The position numbers were made by a program, and so were the translations under genes. A DNA stretch of 64,000 nucleotides from Micromonospora chokoriensis. Its GTDB lineage: Bacteria; Actinomycetota; Actinomycetes; Mycobacteriales; Micromonosporaceae. Below are positions 25,529-34,180 of the stretch, piece by piece. Below the pieces are notes generated by a model. The model made no database searches. It saw nothing but the letters and a program-made list of their open reading frames with translations, and was not told where the DNA came from. The DNA lies in the NCBI RefSeq assembly GCF_000718555.1, contig NZ_JOAN01000002.1, positions 124,001 to 188,000 of the forward strand. Direction: 5' to 3'. Numbering within the stretch: the stretch's first letter is position 1; each line of letters opens with the position of its first letter.

Positions 25529-27094
25529 GTGCGTCAACTCGACCTCGTCGTAATCGTGCTGTACCTCGTAGTAATCGCCTTCGTTGGGCTGCGTCTGTCC
25601 GGCAAACAGAAGTCCGCCAAGGACTACTTCGTGGGCGAGGGTCGGCTGCCGTGGTGGACCGTCTCGTTCTCGGTGGTCGCCACCGAGACCAGCGTCCTGA
25701 CGGTGATCAGCGTGCCCGGCGGCGCCTACAGCGGTCAGGGGTTCGGCAACGTCGAGCTGGCCCTGGGATACGTCATCGGCCGCGTCATCGTGGCCGCGGT
25801 GCTCATCCCGCTCTACAAGCGGGGCGGCTTCGTCAGCGCCTACCAGTACCTCGGTGAGCGGTTTGGCCTGAAACTTCAGGGTCTGGCGTCGGTCACGTTC
25901 GTGTTCACCCGTCTGCTCGCTGAGGGCGTACGGCTGTTCGCCTCGGCCATCCCCATCAAGCTGCTCCTCGACGTGCTCGGTCTGCACGTCGGCTACCAGG
26001 CAATTATCGTCGTCCTGACGCTGATCACGGTGATCTACACCTACCTCGGTGGCATCAAAGCGGTCATCTGGACCGATGCCATCCAGATGGGGCTCTACCT
26101 GGGCGGGGCGATCCTGGCCATCGCGGTGCTGAGCCACGCCGTCGGCGGCGACGGATACGCGCAGGCGCTGGACGCCGGCAAGTTCCAGCTCTTCGACACC
26201 AACTTCAACCTCGCGCACGTGCTCACCAGCCCGTTCGCCCTGCCGACCGCGATCATCGGCGGTGCGATCTTCGCGATGGCCAGCCACGGATCGGACCAGC
26301 TGATCGTTCAGCGCATCCTGTCCACCCGGACGCTGCGCGAGGGCCAGAAGGCGATGATCTCCTCGGGCATCTTCGTGGTCATCCAGTTCGCGGCGTTCTC
26401 CCTGGTCGGTGCGCTGCTGTGGTCGTACAACAAGGGTCAGACCTTCAAGGAACTCGGCCTGAACAGCAGCGACAACCTCTACCCGAACTTCATCCTGCAC
26501 GCCCTGCCGGTGGGCATCTCGGGTCTGCTGGTGGCCGGCATCCTCGGCGCCGCGATGGGTTCGCTGTCGTCGGCGCTGAACTCGATGTCGAACTCCACCG
26601 TCGCCGACTTCATCCACAGCTTCTTCCGCAAGGTCCCGTCGGACGACGTGATGCTCCGACTCGCCCGGGTGATGACCCTGGTCTGGGCGGTGCTGATGGC
26701 GATCTTCGCCTGCGCGTTCAGCTCCAGCACCGGAAACGTCTACCTGACCGGCCTGACCATCGCCGGCTACACCTACGGAGCGCTGCTCGGGGCCTTCCTG
26801 CTCGGCCGTCTCGTCAAGCGGGCCAACCAGGTCGATGCGGTGATCGCCTTCCTCGTCACCGTGGCGGTGATGACCTACATCGTCCGCTACGTCAAAATCG
26901 ATGTGACGACGGCCGGGGCCACCAAGGCCACCGCCATCGCGGCGCAGTGGCTGGTGCCGATCGGCGTGCTGATCACCCTGCTCGTCGGCGCGGTGGCGAG
27001 CCGGTTCCACGCGGCCCCGGAGATCCCGTACGACCATGGACGCACCGACGAGGTCGACGACGACGCGGCGACGGCGCCCGTCGGCCGGGCGTGA
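25529..27094 (+). CDS. Sodium:solute symporter (SSS family)
   Basis: The 521-residue membrane protein has about 13 hydrophobic helices and SSS signatures: KSAKDYFVGEGRLPWW, ATETSVLTVISVPG, and SLSSALNSMSNSTVADF. The GTG start at 25529 has GGGAG 6 bp upstream. Its stop lies inside the ribosome site of anmK, so the two genes are coupled. Family members carry sugars, sialic acid, proline or glucose with sodium. Next to anmK and murQ, uptake of 1,6-anhydroMurNAc or MurNAc released from cell walls is the natural inference. Confidence 0.92.
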   Translation: MRQLDLVVIVLYLVVIAFVGLRLSGKQKSAKDYFVGEGRLPWWTVSFSVVATETSVLTVISVPGGAYSGQGFGNVELALGYVIGRVIVAAVLIPLYKRGGFVSAYQYLGERFGLKLQGLASVTFVFTRLLAEGVRLFASAIPIKLLLDVLGLHVGYQAIIVVLTLITVIYTYLGGIKAVIWTDAIQMGLYLGGAILAIAVLSHAVGGDGYAQALDAGKFQLFDTNFNLAHVLTSPFALPTAIIGGAIFAMASHGSDQLIVQRILSTRTLREGQKAMISSGIFVVIQFAAFSLVGALLWSYNKGQTFKELGLNSSDNLYPNFILHALPVGISGLLVAGILGAAMGSLSSALNSMSNSTVADFIHSFFRKVPSDDVMLRLARVMTLVWAVLMAIFACAFSSSTGNVYLTGLTIAGYTYGALLGAFLLGRLVKRANQVDAVIAFLVTVAVMTYIVRYVKIDVTTAGATKATAIAAQWLVPIGVLITLLVGAVASRFHAAPEIPYDHGRTDEVDDDAATAPVGRA

Positions 27095-27105
27095 AGGAGG
27101 ACGTC

Positions 27106-28302
27106 ATGCGCGTGATCGGTCTGATGTCCGGCACCTCCTATGACGGCATCGAAGCCGCCGCGGCCGAGTTCGAGCTGAGCGGCGACACCCTGCGGATGCG
27201 TCCGCTGGGCCGACTCAGCCACCCGTACCCCGACGAGCTGCGCGGCGGCATCGCCGCCGCGCTGCCGCCGGCGCCGACCAGCACCGAGGCGATCTGCGTC
27301 CTGGACACCGGCATCGGCCAGGCCTTCGCCGAGGCCGGCGTGCGGGCGCTCGCCGAGCTGTGCGACGGCCACGCCGACCTGGTCGTCTCACACGGGCAGA
27401 CCATGCACCACTGGGTCGAGGGGGGTGCGGTCCGGGGCACGCTCCAGCTGGGTCAGCCGGCCTGGATCGCGGAGGCCACCGGCCTTCCGGTCGTGGCCGA
27501 CCTGCGCAGCCGTGACGTCGCCGCCGGCGGCCAGGGCGCTCCGCTGGTCGCCCTCTTCGACGGGCTGCTGCTCAGTGGCCTGCCCGGCGTCCCGGCCGCA
27601 CTGAACCTGGGCGGCATCGCCAACATCACCGTCGTCGCGCCGGACGCGGACCCGCTCGCGTTCGACACCGGGCCGGCCAACGCGCTCCTCGACGCCGCCG
27701 CGCGCCACTTCAGCGGGGGCGCTGAGGAGTTCGACCGGGACGGACGCGGCGCGGCTGCCGGGCAGGTGAACCCGGTCCTGCTGCGGCGACTGCTCGACGA
27801 GCCGTACTACCAGCTGCCCGGCCCGAAGAGCACCGGCAAGGAGCTGTTCCACCTTCCCTACCTGCTCGCCGCCCTCGCCGACGCGCCGACGCCGGATCCA
27901 CAAGACGTGCTGGCCACGCTCACCCGCCTGACGGCGGTCACGGTGGCCGACGCGTGCCGCGACCACGGCGTCACCCGGCTCGTCGTCTCCGGCGGCGGCG
28001 CGCACAACCCGACGCTGATGCGCATGATCGCCGATGAGCTGCCCGAGGTGCACCTGTCGTCAAGCGACGACCTGGGCGTCGCGTCGGACGCCAAGGAGGC
28101 GCTCGCCTTCGCGCTGCTGGGCTACCTGAGCGTGCACGGGCTGCCGGGCACTCTGCCGTCGGGTACCGGGGCGCGCCACGCCTCCGTGCTCGGCAGCATC
28201 ACCCCCGGCCGCCAGCCGCTGCGGCTGCCGGCGCCGGTCAGCACCGCTCCCCGCCGGCTGCTGATCGCCGGCCGTCCCGCCGAGCCCTCGGTGGCCGGCT
28301 GA
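27106..28302 (+). CDS. anmK: Anhydro-N-acetylmuramic acid kinase
   Basis: The 398-residue protein is a full-length AnmK, which opens the anhydro ring of 1,6-anhydroMurNAc and phosphorylates it to MurNAc-6-phosphate, the substrate of MurQ. Motifs: GLMSGTSYDGIEAA (usually SLDG), VSHGQTMHHW, NLGGIANITV, and the catalytic Asp in AFDTGPANALLD. AAGGAGG lies 5 bp before the ATG at 27106. About 30 residues after GYLSVHGLPGT continue past the usual end. It is second in the operon between the symporter and the dehydrogenase (23-bp gap). Confidence 0.95.
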   Translation: MRVIGLMSGTSYDGIEAAAAEFELSGDTLRMRPLGRLSHPYPDELRGGIAAALPPAPTSTEAICVLDTGIGQAFAEAGVRALAELCDGHADLVVSHGQTMHHWVEGGAVRGTLQLGQPAWIAEATGLPVVADLRSRDVAAGGQGAPLVALFDGLLLSGLPGVPAALNLGGIANITVVAPDADPLAFDTGPANALLDAAARHFSGGAEEFDRDGRGAAAGQVNPVLLRRLLDEPYYQLPGPKSTGKELFHLPYLLAALADAPTPDPQDVLATLTRLTAVTVADACRDHGVTRLVVSGGGAHNPTLMRMIADELPEVHLSSSDDLGVASDAKEALAFALLGYLSVHGLPGTLPSGTGARHASVLGSITPGRQPLRLPAPVSTAPRRLLIAGRPAEPSVAG

Positions 28303-28325
28303 CCCCGTCCCGGGAGGACCCGCCG

Positions 28326-31199
28326 ATGAGACCCGTCGTAGGAGTACCCGCGCCGACCGCGGCCGACGTTCGCGCCCGCGAGGTCGCCGAGCTGCTGCGC
28401 TCGCGCCTCGACGATCCGACCCGGGCCAGCACCGAGCTGCCCCGCAGGCTCGCGGCGGCGCACGACGCCTCGCCGTACCTCTTCGAGCCGCAGGCCGTGG
28501 TGCGCGCCGCCTCGGCCGCCGAGGTGGGGGCGCTGATGGCCGGTGCCCGGGAGGCCGGCGTGCCGCTGACCCTGCGCGGCGGCGGCACCAGCCTCGCCGG
28601 GCAGGCCGGCGGCGCGGGCGTGCTTGTCGACGTCCGCACCGACTGGCGGCACGCCGAGGTGCTCGACGACGGCCGCCGCATCCGGCTCCAGCCGGGCTTG
28701 ACGATCCGGCAGGCCAACGCTCGGCTGGCCCGCTACCGGCGTCGGCTCGGCCCGGACCCGGCGAGCGAAGCCGCCTGCACGGTCGGTGGGATGGTGGCCA
28801 ACAACTCCAGCGGGATGACCTGCGGCACCACCGACAACGCGTACCGCACCATGGAGTCGTTGCGCTTCGTCCTCCCGTCCGGCACCGTCGTCGACTCCGG
28901 TGCGCGCGACGCCGACGACCGGCTGCGGGCCGACGAGCCCGAGCTGCACGCCGGGCTGCTGCGCCTGCGCGATCAGGTGCGCTCTGCACCGCAGTCGCGC
29001 GCCACAATCGAGCGGCTGTTCGCGATGAAGAACACCATGGGGTACGGGCTGAACTCCCTGCTCGACCACAGCAGCCCGGTCGAGATGCTCGCCCACCTGA
29101 TGATCGGCAGCGAGGGCACGCTCGGCTTCGTGGCCGAGGCCGTCTTCCGTACCGTCGAAATCCACGACCACGCCGCCACCGGCCTGCTGATCCTGCCCGG
29201 CCTCACCGAGGCCACCGACGCGCTGCCCGCCCTGCTCGCCGCCGGCGCCCGTACCGCCGAACTGCTCGACGCGGCCGCGCTGCGGGTCAGCCAACGCGAC
29301 CCGGGTGCGAGCCCGACCCTGCGCGGGCTCACCGTCACCGGGCACGCCGCGCTGCTTGTCGAGTTCACCGAGGCCAGCGCGGAGCGGCTGGCCGCGACGC
29401 TGGCCGACGCCCAACCCGTGCTCGACCGGCTGCCCGCCGTCACCGGCACCGAGCTGACCCGCGACCCGCGCGAACGGGCCAAGCTCTGGCACCTGCGCAA
29501 GGGCCTCTACACCGCCGTCGCCGGCGCCCGCCCGCCCGGCACCACAGCCCTGCTGGAGGACGTCGCGGTGCCGATGCCGCGGCTGACCGGCACCTGCGAC
29601 GGGCTGATCGGCCTGTTCGACAGGCACGGCTACCCGGATGCGGTGATCTTCGGACACGCCCGCGACGGCAACCTGCACTTCATGCTGACCCAGTCCTTCG
29701 ACACACCGGCGGAGATCGACCGCTACGCCCGGTTCACCGACGACATGGTCGACCTCGTGCTTGCCGAGGGGGGCACCCTCAAGGCCGAGCACGGCACCGG
29801 CCGGGCCATGGCACCCTTCGTCCGCCGGCAGTACGGCGACGAGCTGTACGACGTGATGCGCGAGGTCAAGCGGTTGTGCGACCCGAGCGGCCTGCTCAAC
29901 CCCGGTGTGCTGCTCAACGACGACCCGAGCGTGCACCTGCGGCACCTCAAGGCCGTCCCCACGGTCGACCCCGAGCTGGACGCCTGTGTGGAGTGTGGCT
30001 ACTGCGAGCCGGTCTGCCCCACCGCCGACGTCACCACCACCCCCCGGCAGCGCATCGTCCTGCAACGGCAGATCGCCCTCGCCACCGCCGCCGGTGACGA
30101 GGAGCGCCGCCGGGAGCTGACCGCCGACTACGCGTACGCGGCGGTGGACAGCTGCGCCGCGGACAGCCTCTGCGTCACCGCCTGCCCGGTCGGCATCGAC
30201 ACCGGGGCGGCGATGAAGCGACTGCGCGCCGAGCGGCACAGCCCCCGCGCCCAGCGCACCGCCCGCACCGCCGCGCGGCACTGGCAGGCCGCCGTGGCGG
30301 GCGTCCGGGTGGGCCTGACCGCCGCGCACGCCGTACCGACACCGGTGACGCGTGCCGCCACCGGAATGATCCGTGGGCTCGGTGCCACCGAGCTCATGCC
30401 AGCGTGGAGCGACGACATGCCCCGCGCCGGTGCTCCCCGCCCCGGACCCCGCAGCGCCCCGGACGCGCAGGCGGTGTTCTTCGCGGCCTGCGTCGGCAGC
30501 CTCTTCGCACCGGAGGAAGGCCCGGCCGGCGGCTCGGCGGCAGCGTTCCTGCGCCTGTGCGAACTGGCGGGAGTGCCACTGGTCGTACCGGCCGGCACGG
30601 CGGGCCTGTGCTGCGGAACGCCGTGGCAGTCCAAGGGCTACCCCGCCGGCCACCGCGAGATGGCCGAGCGGACCCTGGCCGCCCTCTGGACGGCCAGCGA
30701 CGAGGGTCGGCTGCCCATCGTGTGCGACGCGTCATCCTGCACGCACGGGCTGAGCCAGCTAACCGCCGCGCTGGCCGAGGAGGACCAGGCACGGTACGGC
30801 GCTCTGCGCTTCGTCGACAGCGTGACCTTCACCGCCGAGCACCTCCTGCCGGCGCTGCCGCAGCCCCGCCGGCTGGGCTCGCTGGCCCTGCACCCCACCT
30901 GCTCCACGGTGCACCTGGGCGGCATCGACGACCTGCGCACGGTGGCCCAGGCGGTCGCCGACACCGTGACCGTGCCGGACAGCTGGGGGTGCTGCGCCTT
31001 CGCCGGTGACCGAGGGCTGCTGCATCCCGAGGTCACGGCCGGCGCCACCGCGGCGCAGGCGGCCGAGATCAATCAGCGCGAATACGACGCGTACGCCTCC
31101 TGCAACCGCACCTGCGAGATGGGCATGAGCCGGGCAACCGGTCAGTCGTACCAGCATGTGCTCCAGGTCCTCGTCGAGGCGATCGAGCCGCGGGCGTAG
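28326..31199 (+). CDS. FAD- and Fe-S-dependent D-lactate dehydrogenase (DLD/glycolate-oxidase type)
   Basis: The 957-residue protein joins a FAD_binding_4 domain (about 50-190; RGGGTSLAGQAGG), a FAD-oxidase C-terminal domain (about 250-540; GHARDGNLHFM, EHGTGRAM), two ferredoxin-like cysteine clusters (CVECGYCEPVCP and CAADSLCVTACPVG) and a C-terminal pair of CCG modules (CCGTPWQSKG, WGCCAFAGDRG). This is the large D-2-hydroxyacid dehydrogenase form in which all redox parts are fused. It should pass electrons to the respiratory chain. It is last in the symporter-anmK operon and the divergent murQ releases D-lactate, so oxidation of that D-lactate to pyruvate is the likely job. Glycolate or D-2-hydroxyglutarate are alternatives. 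Confidence 0.9.
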   Translation: MRPVVGVPAPTAADVRAREVAELLRSRLDDPTRASTELPRRLAAAHDASPYLFEPQAVVRAASAAEVGALMAGAREAGVPLTLRGGGTSLAGQAGGAGVLVDVRTDWRHAEVLDDGRRIRLQPGLTIRQANARLARYRRRLGPDPASEAACTVGGMVANNSSGMTCGTTDNAYRTMESLRFVLPSGTVVDSGARDADDRLRADEPELHAGLLRLRDQVRSAPQSRATIERLFAMKNTMGYGLNSLLDHSSPVEMLAHLMIGSEGTLGFVAEAVFRTVEIHDHAATGLLILPGLTEATDALPALLAAGARTAELLDAAALRVSQRDPGASPTLRGLTVTGHAALLVEFTEASAERLAATLADAQPVLDRLPAVTGTELTRDPRERAKLWHLRKGLYTAVAGARPPGTTALLEDVAVPMPRLTGTCDGLIGLFDRHGYPDAVIFGHARDGNLHFMLTQSFDTPAEIDRYARFTDDMVDLVLAEGGTLKAEHGTGRAMAPFVRRQYGDELYDVMREVKRLCDPSGLLNPGVLLNDDPSVHLRHLKAVPTVDPELDACVECGYCEPVCPTADVTTTPRQRIVLQRQIALATAAGDEERRRELTADYAYAAVDSCAADSLCVTACPVGIDTGAAMKRLRAERHSPRAQRTARTAARHWQAAVAGVRVGLTAAHAVPTPVTRAATGMIRGLGATELMPAWSDDMPRAGAPRPGPRSAPDAQAVFFAACVGSLFAPEEGPAGGSAAAFLRLCELAGVPLVVPAGTAGLCCGTPWQSKGYPAGHREMAERTLAALWTASDEGRLPIVCDASSCTHGLSQLTAALAEEDQARYGALRFVDSVTFTAEHLLPALPQPRRLGSLALHPTCSTVHLGGIDDLRTVAQAVADTVTVPDSWGCCAFAGDRGLLHPEVTAGATAAQAAEINQREYDAYASCNRTCEMGMSRATGQSYQHVLQVLVEAIEPRA

Positions 31200-31221
31200 C
31201 CGGTCGCCCGTACCCACGAAC

Positions 31222-31255
31222 GCGCCGCCCGCCGCGAATCTGCGGCGGGCGGCGC
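31222..31255. terminator. Convergent terminator, 14-bp perfect stem
   Basis: GCGCCGCCCGCCGC and its complement enclose a 6-base loop (GAATCT). It separates the D-lactate dehydrogenase operon from the convergent cell-wall hydrolase cluster. Confidence 0.9.
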
Positions 31256-31272
31256 GGTGGGTGCGGGAGACC

Positions 31273-32196
31273 TCAGGAGAGCGCGATGTCGCTGTAGTAG
31301 TAGCGCAGGATCGCCTGATAGTTCTTGCCCTCGTTGGCGAGATCACGAGAGCCGTACTGCGACAGCCAGTCCCCGTCCACCCAGCCACCGCACGCGGTCG
31401 TGGTCGCGCAGTAGTGCGCCCGCAGGATGTTGCCGCTGCGGGTCATCCGGGCCGACCAGGTCCGGTCCACTGCGGCGGACGTCGACGACTGCGCCGACGA
31501 CGGCCGGTAGACCTGGTCGTTGGTGTTGTCACTGACGTCGTAGCACTGGCCGCCGGGCGTCTTGCGGGTCGAGTGCAGCGCCCAGTACCAGCCATAGCTC
31601 TTGACCGCCATGGCACCGGCGTCCAGCGAGGCCGCCGGCCAGCTCGTCACCCACTCGTTCGGGAGGACGTTCTTGACGTACGTCTTGAAGTCGACCCGAT
31701 CGACTCGCCCGAGACTGACCCGGTAGACGAGGATGGTGCTCGGTAGCTTGCTGTTGGTGCCGTCGGTGCTACAGCCCGTCGGCCCGCTCAGCAGTTCGTG
31801 CGAGGCGTTGTTGTTCTTCAGCGTGGCGTTGAGGTTGCCCTTCGCTCCGGCCGCGAAGTCCTGGTTCGCACCGGCGAAGTTGCTGTTGAAGTAGACCCGC
31901 ACGGTCTTGCCGGTGCGGTTCCACACCGACGCGGCGTTGTTCTTCACGCACAGGCCCTTGCCGTTGCCCGCGCCCTTGAAGTCGTAGCAGGTCGGTTGGG
32001 TCGTACCGTAGTCGTCCAGCGAGTCGGTGAAGTCGGAGATCGAGCCGGCCTGGTCGCTGTTGTAGTAATAGCAGAACTCGCCGCTGTCGCAGGTTCCGTC
32101 CCGTTCGGCCGCCGCTGCCGGCGAGGCGACACTCAGGATCGAGCTGGACATGGCGAGGACGGCGCCGACGATGGCGAGGCCCTTGCGAATGTTCAC
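31273..32196 (-). CDS. Secreted I36-domain protein with C-terminal SpoIID/LytB domain
   Basis: The 307-residue protein has a signal peptide (residues 1-30, cut near AAAAERD), a peptidase-inhibitor I36-like domain (about 32-134; CDSGEFCYYYNSD, four paired cysteines at 36, 42, 70 and 83) and a SpoIID-type domain (about 155-305; VDFKTYVKNVLPNEW with Glu181, then GAMAVKSYGWYWAL). SpoIID is a lytic transglycosylase acting on denuded glycan; LytB relatives enhance amidases. The N-terminal 130 residues are nearly the same as in the next upstream gene. It is third in a run with the M23 and M15-like genes. The I36 domain may hold the enzyme on the wall or protect it from proteases (inference). Confidence 0.85.
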   Translation of the reverse strand: MNIRKGLAIVGAVLAMSSSILSVASPAAAAERDGTCDSGEFCYYYNSDQAGSISDFTDSLDDYGTTQPTCYDFKGAGNGKGLCVKNNAASVWNRTGKTVRVYFNSNFAGANQDFAAGAKGNLNATLKNNNASHELLSGPTGCSTDGTNSKLPSTILVYRVSLGRVDRVDFKTYVKNVLPNEWVTSWPAASLDAGAMAVKSYGWYWALHSTRKTPGGQCYDVSDNTNDQVYRPSSAQSSTSAAVDRTWSARMTRSGNILRAHYCATTTACGGWVDGDWLSQYGSRDLANEGKNYQAILRYYYSDIALS

Positions 32197-33087
32197 GGCG
32201 CCCTACCTCTCGTTGTAGCCCTGCGAGTTCCAGAACGCGGTCGGATCGGCGTTGTCCAGGGTGGGGTCGCCGACGCTGACGGCCGCGTGGGTCTGCCGGC
32301 CGGACCGGACCTCGACGTGGGTGTGCGCGCCCGAACTGGAGGACACCCCGTGCCACGACTCATCGGCGATGATCTCGCCCTTGCTGATGGCGTCGCCCAC
32401 GCTCACCCCGGACTTCGGCGCGGTGTGCAAGTAGATCACCGACTTGTTGAGCGAGGAGTTGTAGACGGAGATCGTGGACAATCCGCCGCTGCCGGTGTTG
32501 CCCCGCGCGACGTAGATGACAGTGCCGGAGACCAGGGCGCGCACGTCCGAGCCGACGCTGCGGGCGATGTCGATGCCCTCGTGCCGGCCGGGCGTGGTGG
32601 TGTAACCGTCGAAGCCGCACGTGACAGTGCCGCCGCTGGCCTGGTACAGCGCGTACGACATGTTCGTGCGCGTCGACGGCGAGAACTGGTGCGAGGCGTT
32701 GTTGTTCTTCAGCGTGGCGTTGAGGTTGCCCTTCGCGCCGGCCGCGAAGTCCTGGTAAGAACCGGCGTAGCCGCTGTTGTAGTAGACACGTACGGTCTGG
32801 GTGCTACGGTTCCAGACCGAGGCGGCCTCGTTCTTGATGCACAGGCCCTTGCCAGCGCCAGCGCCCTTGAAGTCGTAGCACGAGGGCTGCTCGGTGCCGT
32901 AGTCGTCGAGCGAACCGGTGAAGTCCGAGATCGATCCCGCGTTGTCGCTGTTGTAGTAATAGCAGAATTCGCCGCTGTCGCAGACCCCGTCTCGGGCCGC
33001 CGCCGACGCGGGCGATGCGACGCTGAGGATCGAGGTGGTCGCGGCCAGCGCGATGCCGGCGGCGGCGAGGCTCTTACGGATGTTCAT
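31795..33087 (-). repeat. Diverged tandem duplication of the I36 domain coding region
   Basis: The segment 31795-32196 and the segment 32685-33087 encode the same signal peptide plus I36 domain. They retain long stretches of DNA identity, for example GAGGCGTTGTTGTTCTTCAG at both 31801 and 32694. The downstream catalytic halves are unrelated, so one domain was copied and joined to a different enzyme. Confidence 0.85.
32203..33087 (-). CDS. Secreted I36-domain protein with C-terminal M23 (LytM) peptidase domain
   Basis: The 294-residue protein has a signal peptide (1-30), the same I36-like domain as its neighbour (about 32-134) and a M23 metallo-endopeptidase domain (about 160-290). Zinc ligands of the M23 fold are present: His169 and Asp173 in RHEGIDI, and His257 in HTHVEV with His255 before it; His221 in YLHTAP also fits. 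It should cut peptide cross-bridges or stems in peptidoglycan. Only 6 bp separate it from the SpoIID-type gene downstream, so they are in one operon. The upstream M15-like gene is 33 bp away. Confidence 0.88.
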   Translation of the reverse strand: MNIRKSLAAAGIALAATTSILSVASPASAAARDGVCDSGEFCYYYNSDNAGSISDFTGSLDDYGTEQPSCYDFKGAGAGKGLCIKNEAASVWNRSTQTVRVYYNSGYAGSYQDFAAGAKGNLNATLKNNNASHQFSPSTRTNMSYALYQASGGTVTCGFDGYTTTPGRHEGIDIARSVGSDVRALVSGTVIYVARGNTGSGGLSTISVYNSSLNKSVIYLHTAPKSGVSVGDAISKGEIIADESWHGVSSSSGAHTHVEVRSGRQTHAAVSVGDPTLDNADPTAFWNSQGYNER

Positions 33088-33120
33088 GGTGTCCTTTCAG
33101 GAACGGTGGAAGGGTGCGGG

Positions 33121-33984
33121 TCACTGCCCGCGCTGGTATTGCTCCCAGGTCTTGATCGGGACCTGGGGGCCGTCGTCCGGGCCCTGGTTGGCCAGGCCGT
33201 TCATGCCGAGGTAGTAGTCGCCGACCTGGTGCTGCGCCTGGCTGGACAGGTCCGTGTCGTTGATCGCCGTGGCGTGGATGTGCCACGGCCAGTCACCCTG
33301 GCTCGGGCTGCGGACCCAGGCGGCGAAGCCGACCTGGCGCAGAGCTCGGGCGACGGCGGTGCGCTTGGCGGCGGTCATGCCGGTGACCGAGATGTCCACC
33401 ACGCCCCCGCCGTCGTGCGTACCGGCCGAGGTGGGGTCGCCCCCGGGGTTGTATGAGCCCTGGTCGAGCACTAGGGAGTACCCGAGCAGACGCTGCGCCT
33501 CGGCCAGCATCGCCTGGGTACGGGCGTTGACCACGTACCCGTCGCGCTGGACCTTCGCGCCCGGGCCGATCTTGTTGCCGACGGTGTAGCGGTTCAGCCC
33601 GAGCTTCGTCAGCGACGTCGTGCCGGGCAGCCCGTTGGCGGCCAGGCCGATGTAGCCGAGTGAGCGCTGGTACGCCGCGTACGCCGAGATGGTCAGCGTG
33701 CCGAAGTAGCCATCGACCCACTGCGCGTCCAGCAGGTTCTGCGCCTGCAACGCCTGTTCGACGGCGAGCACGGAGCTCTTCGCGCCCGGGGTCAGTGTGT
33801 TGTCGGCGCGACGTGGGTCGATCTGGGCGGCCAGGACGGTGGCTTCCATGTCCACGACTGGCAGCGCGGCCGTGGCGACGGTTCGCTGTGCTGTGGCGTT
33901 GGTTGTCGCGGCCCATGCGTGGGCCGGGGCACCGACGGCCACGCAGAGCGCGGCGAGCCCGATGGATAACCAGGAACGGCGCAA
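33121..33984 (-). CDS. Secreted peptidoglycan-binding M15-like peptidase
   Basis: The 287-residue protein has a signal peptide (cut near WAATTN), a peptidoglycan-binding type 1 domain (about 60-130; VDGYFGTLTISAYAAYQRSL) and a D,D-carboxypeptidase/M15-like domain. The zinc pattern is His190 and Asp197 (GTHDGGGVVDIS) with His235/His237 in WPWHIHA. It is first in the operon with the M23 and SpoIID fusion genes. The 196-bp region upstream holds six TGTCAG-type motifs. Together the three could cut stem peptides, cross-links and glycan strands. Confidence 0.85.
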   Translation of the reverse strand: MRRSWLSIGLAALCVAVGAPAHAWAATTNATAQRTVATAALPVVDMEATVLAAQIDPRRADNTLTPGAKSSVLAVEQALQAQNLLDAQWVDGYFGTLTISAYAAYQRSLGYIGLAANGLPGTTSLTKLGLNRYTVGNKIGPGAKVQRDGYVVNARTQAMLAEAQRLLGYSLVLDQGSYNPGGDPTSAGTHDGGGVVDISVTGMTAAKRTAVARALRQVGFAAWVRSPSQGDWPWHIHATAINDTDLSSQAQHQVGDYYLGMNGLANQGPDDGPQVPIKTWEQYQRGQ

Positions 33985-34070
33985 GGTCGATCCTCCTCGC
34001 TTGTGGTGTGTCGTTCGGAACGGACATCACCATGCGAGAAAGGCTCTGCTGTTCGGTACCCCCGCCGTCG

Positions 34071-34154
34071 TGTCAGATGCGTCAGCCCGTCACTGACCTC
34101 GATGAATGCGGTGTTGTCAGCTTTGGCGGCACCCGGGACTGACGCGCTCTGACA
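34071..34154. promoter_or_regulatory. TGTCAG motif cluster upstream of the cell-wall hydrolase operon
   Basis: TGTCAG occurs at 34071-34076 and 34115-34120, CGTCAG at 34080-34085, and on the other strand CTGAC at 34093-34097 and 34139-34143 and CTGACA at 34149-34154. Six half-sites in 84 bp is far above chance. The same motif is clustered at 35202-35240, in front of the HTH/NBR1-Ig gene, which suggests one regulator for both. Confidence 0.6.
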
Positions 34155-34180
34155 CCCTCAGGGGCGACCCGAGACCGCGC

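Noticed and set aside
28122..30653. Minus-strand 843-codon open frame opposite anmK and the D-lactate dehydrogenase
   Set aside because: It spans two well-supported plus-strand genes and shows no domain or ribosome site.
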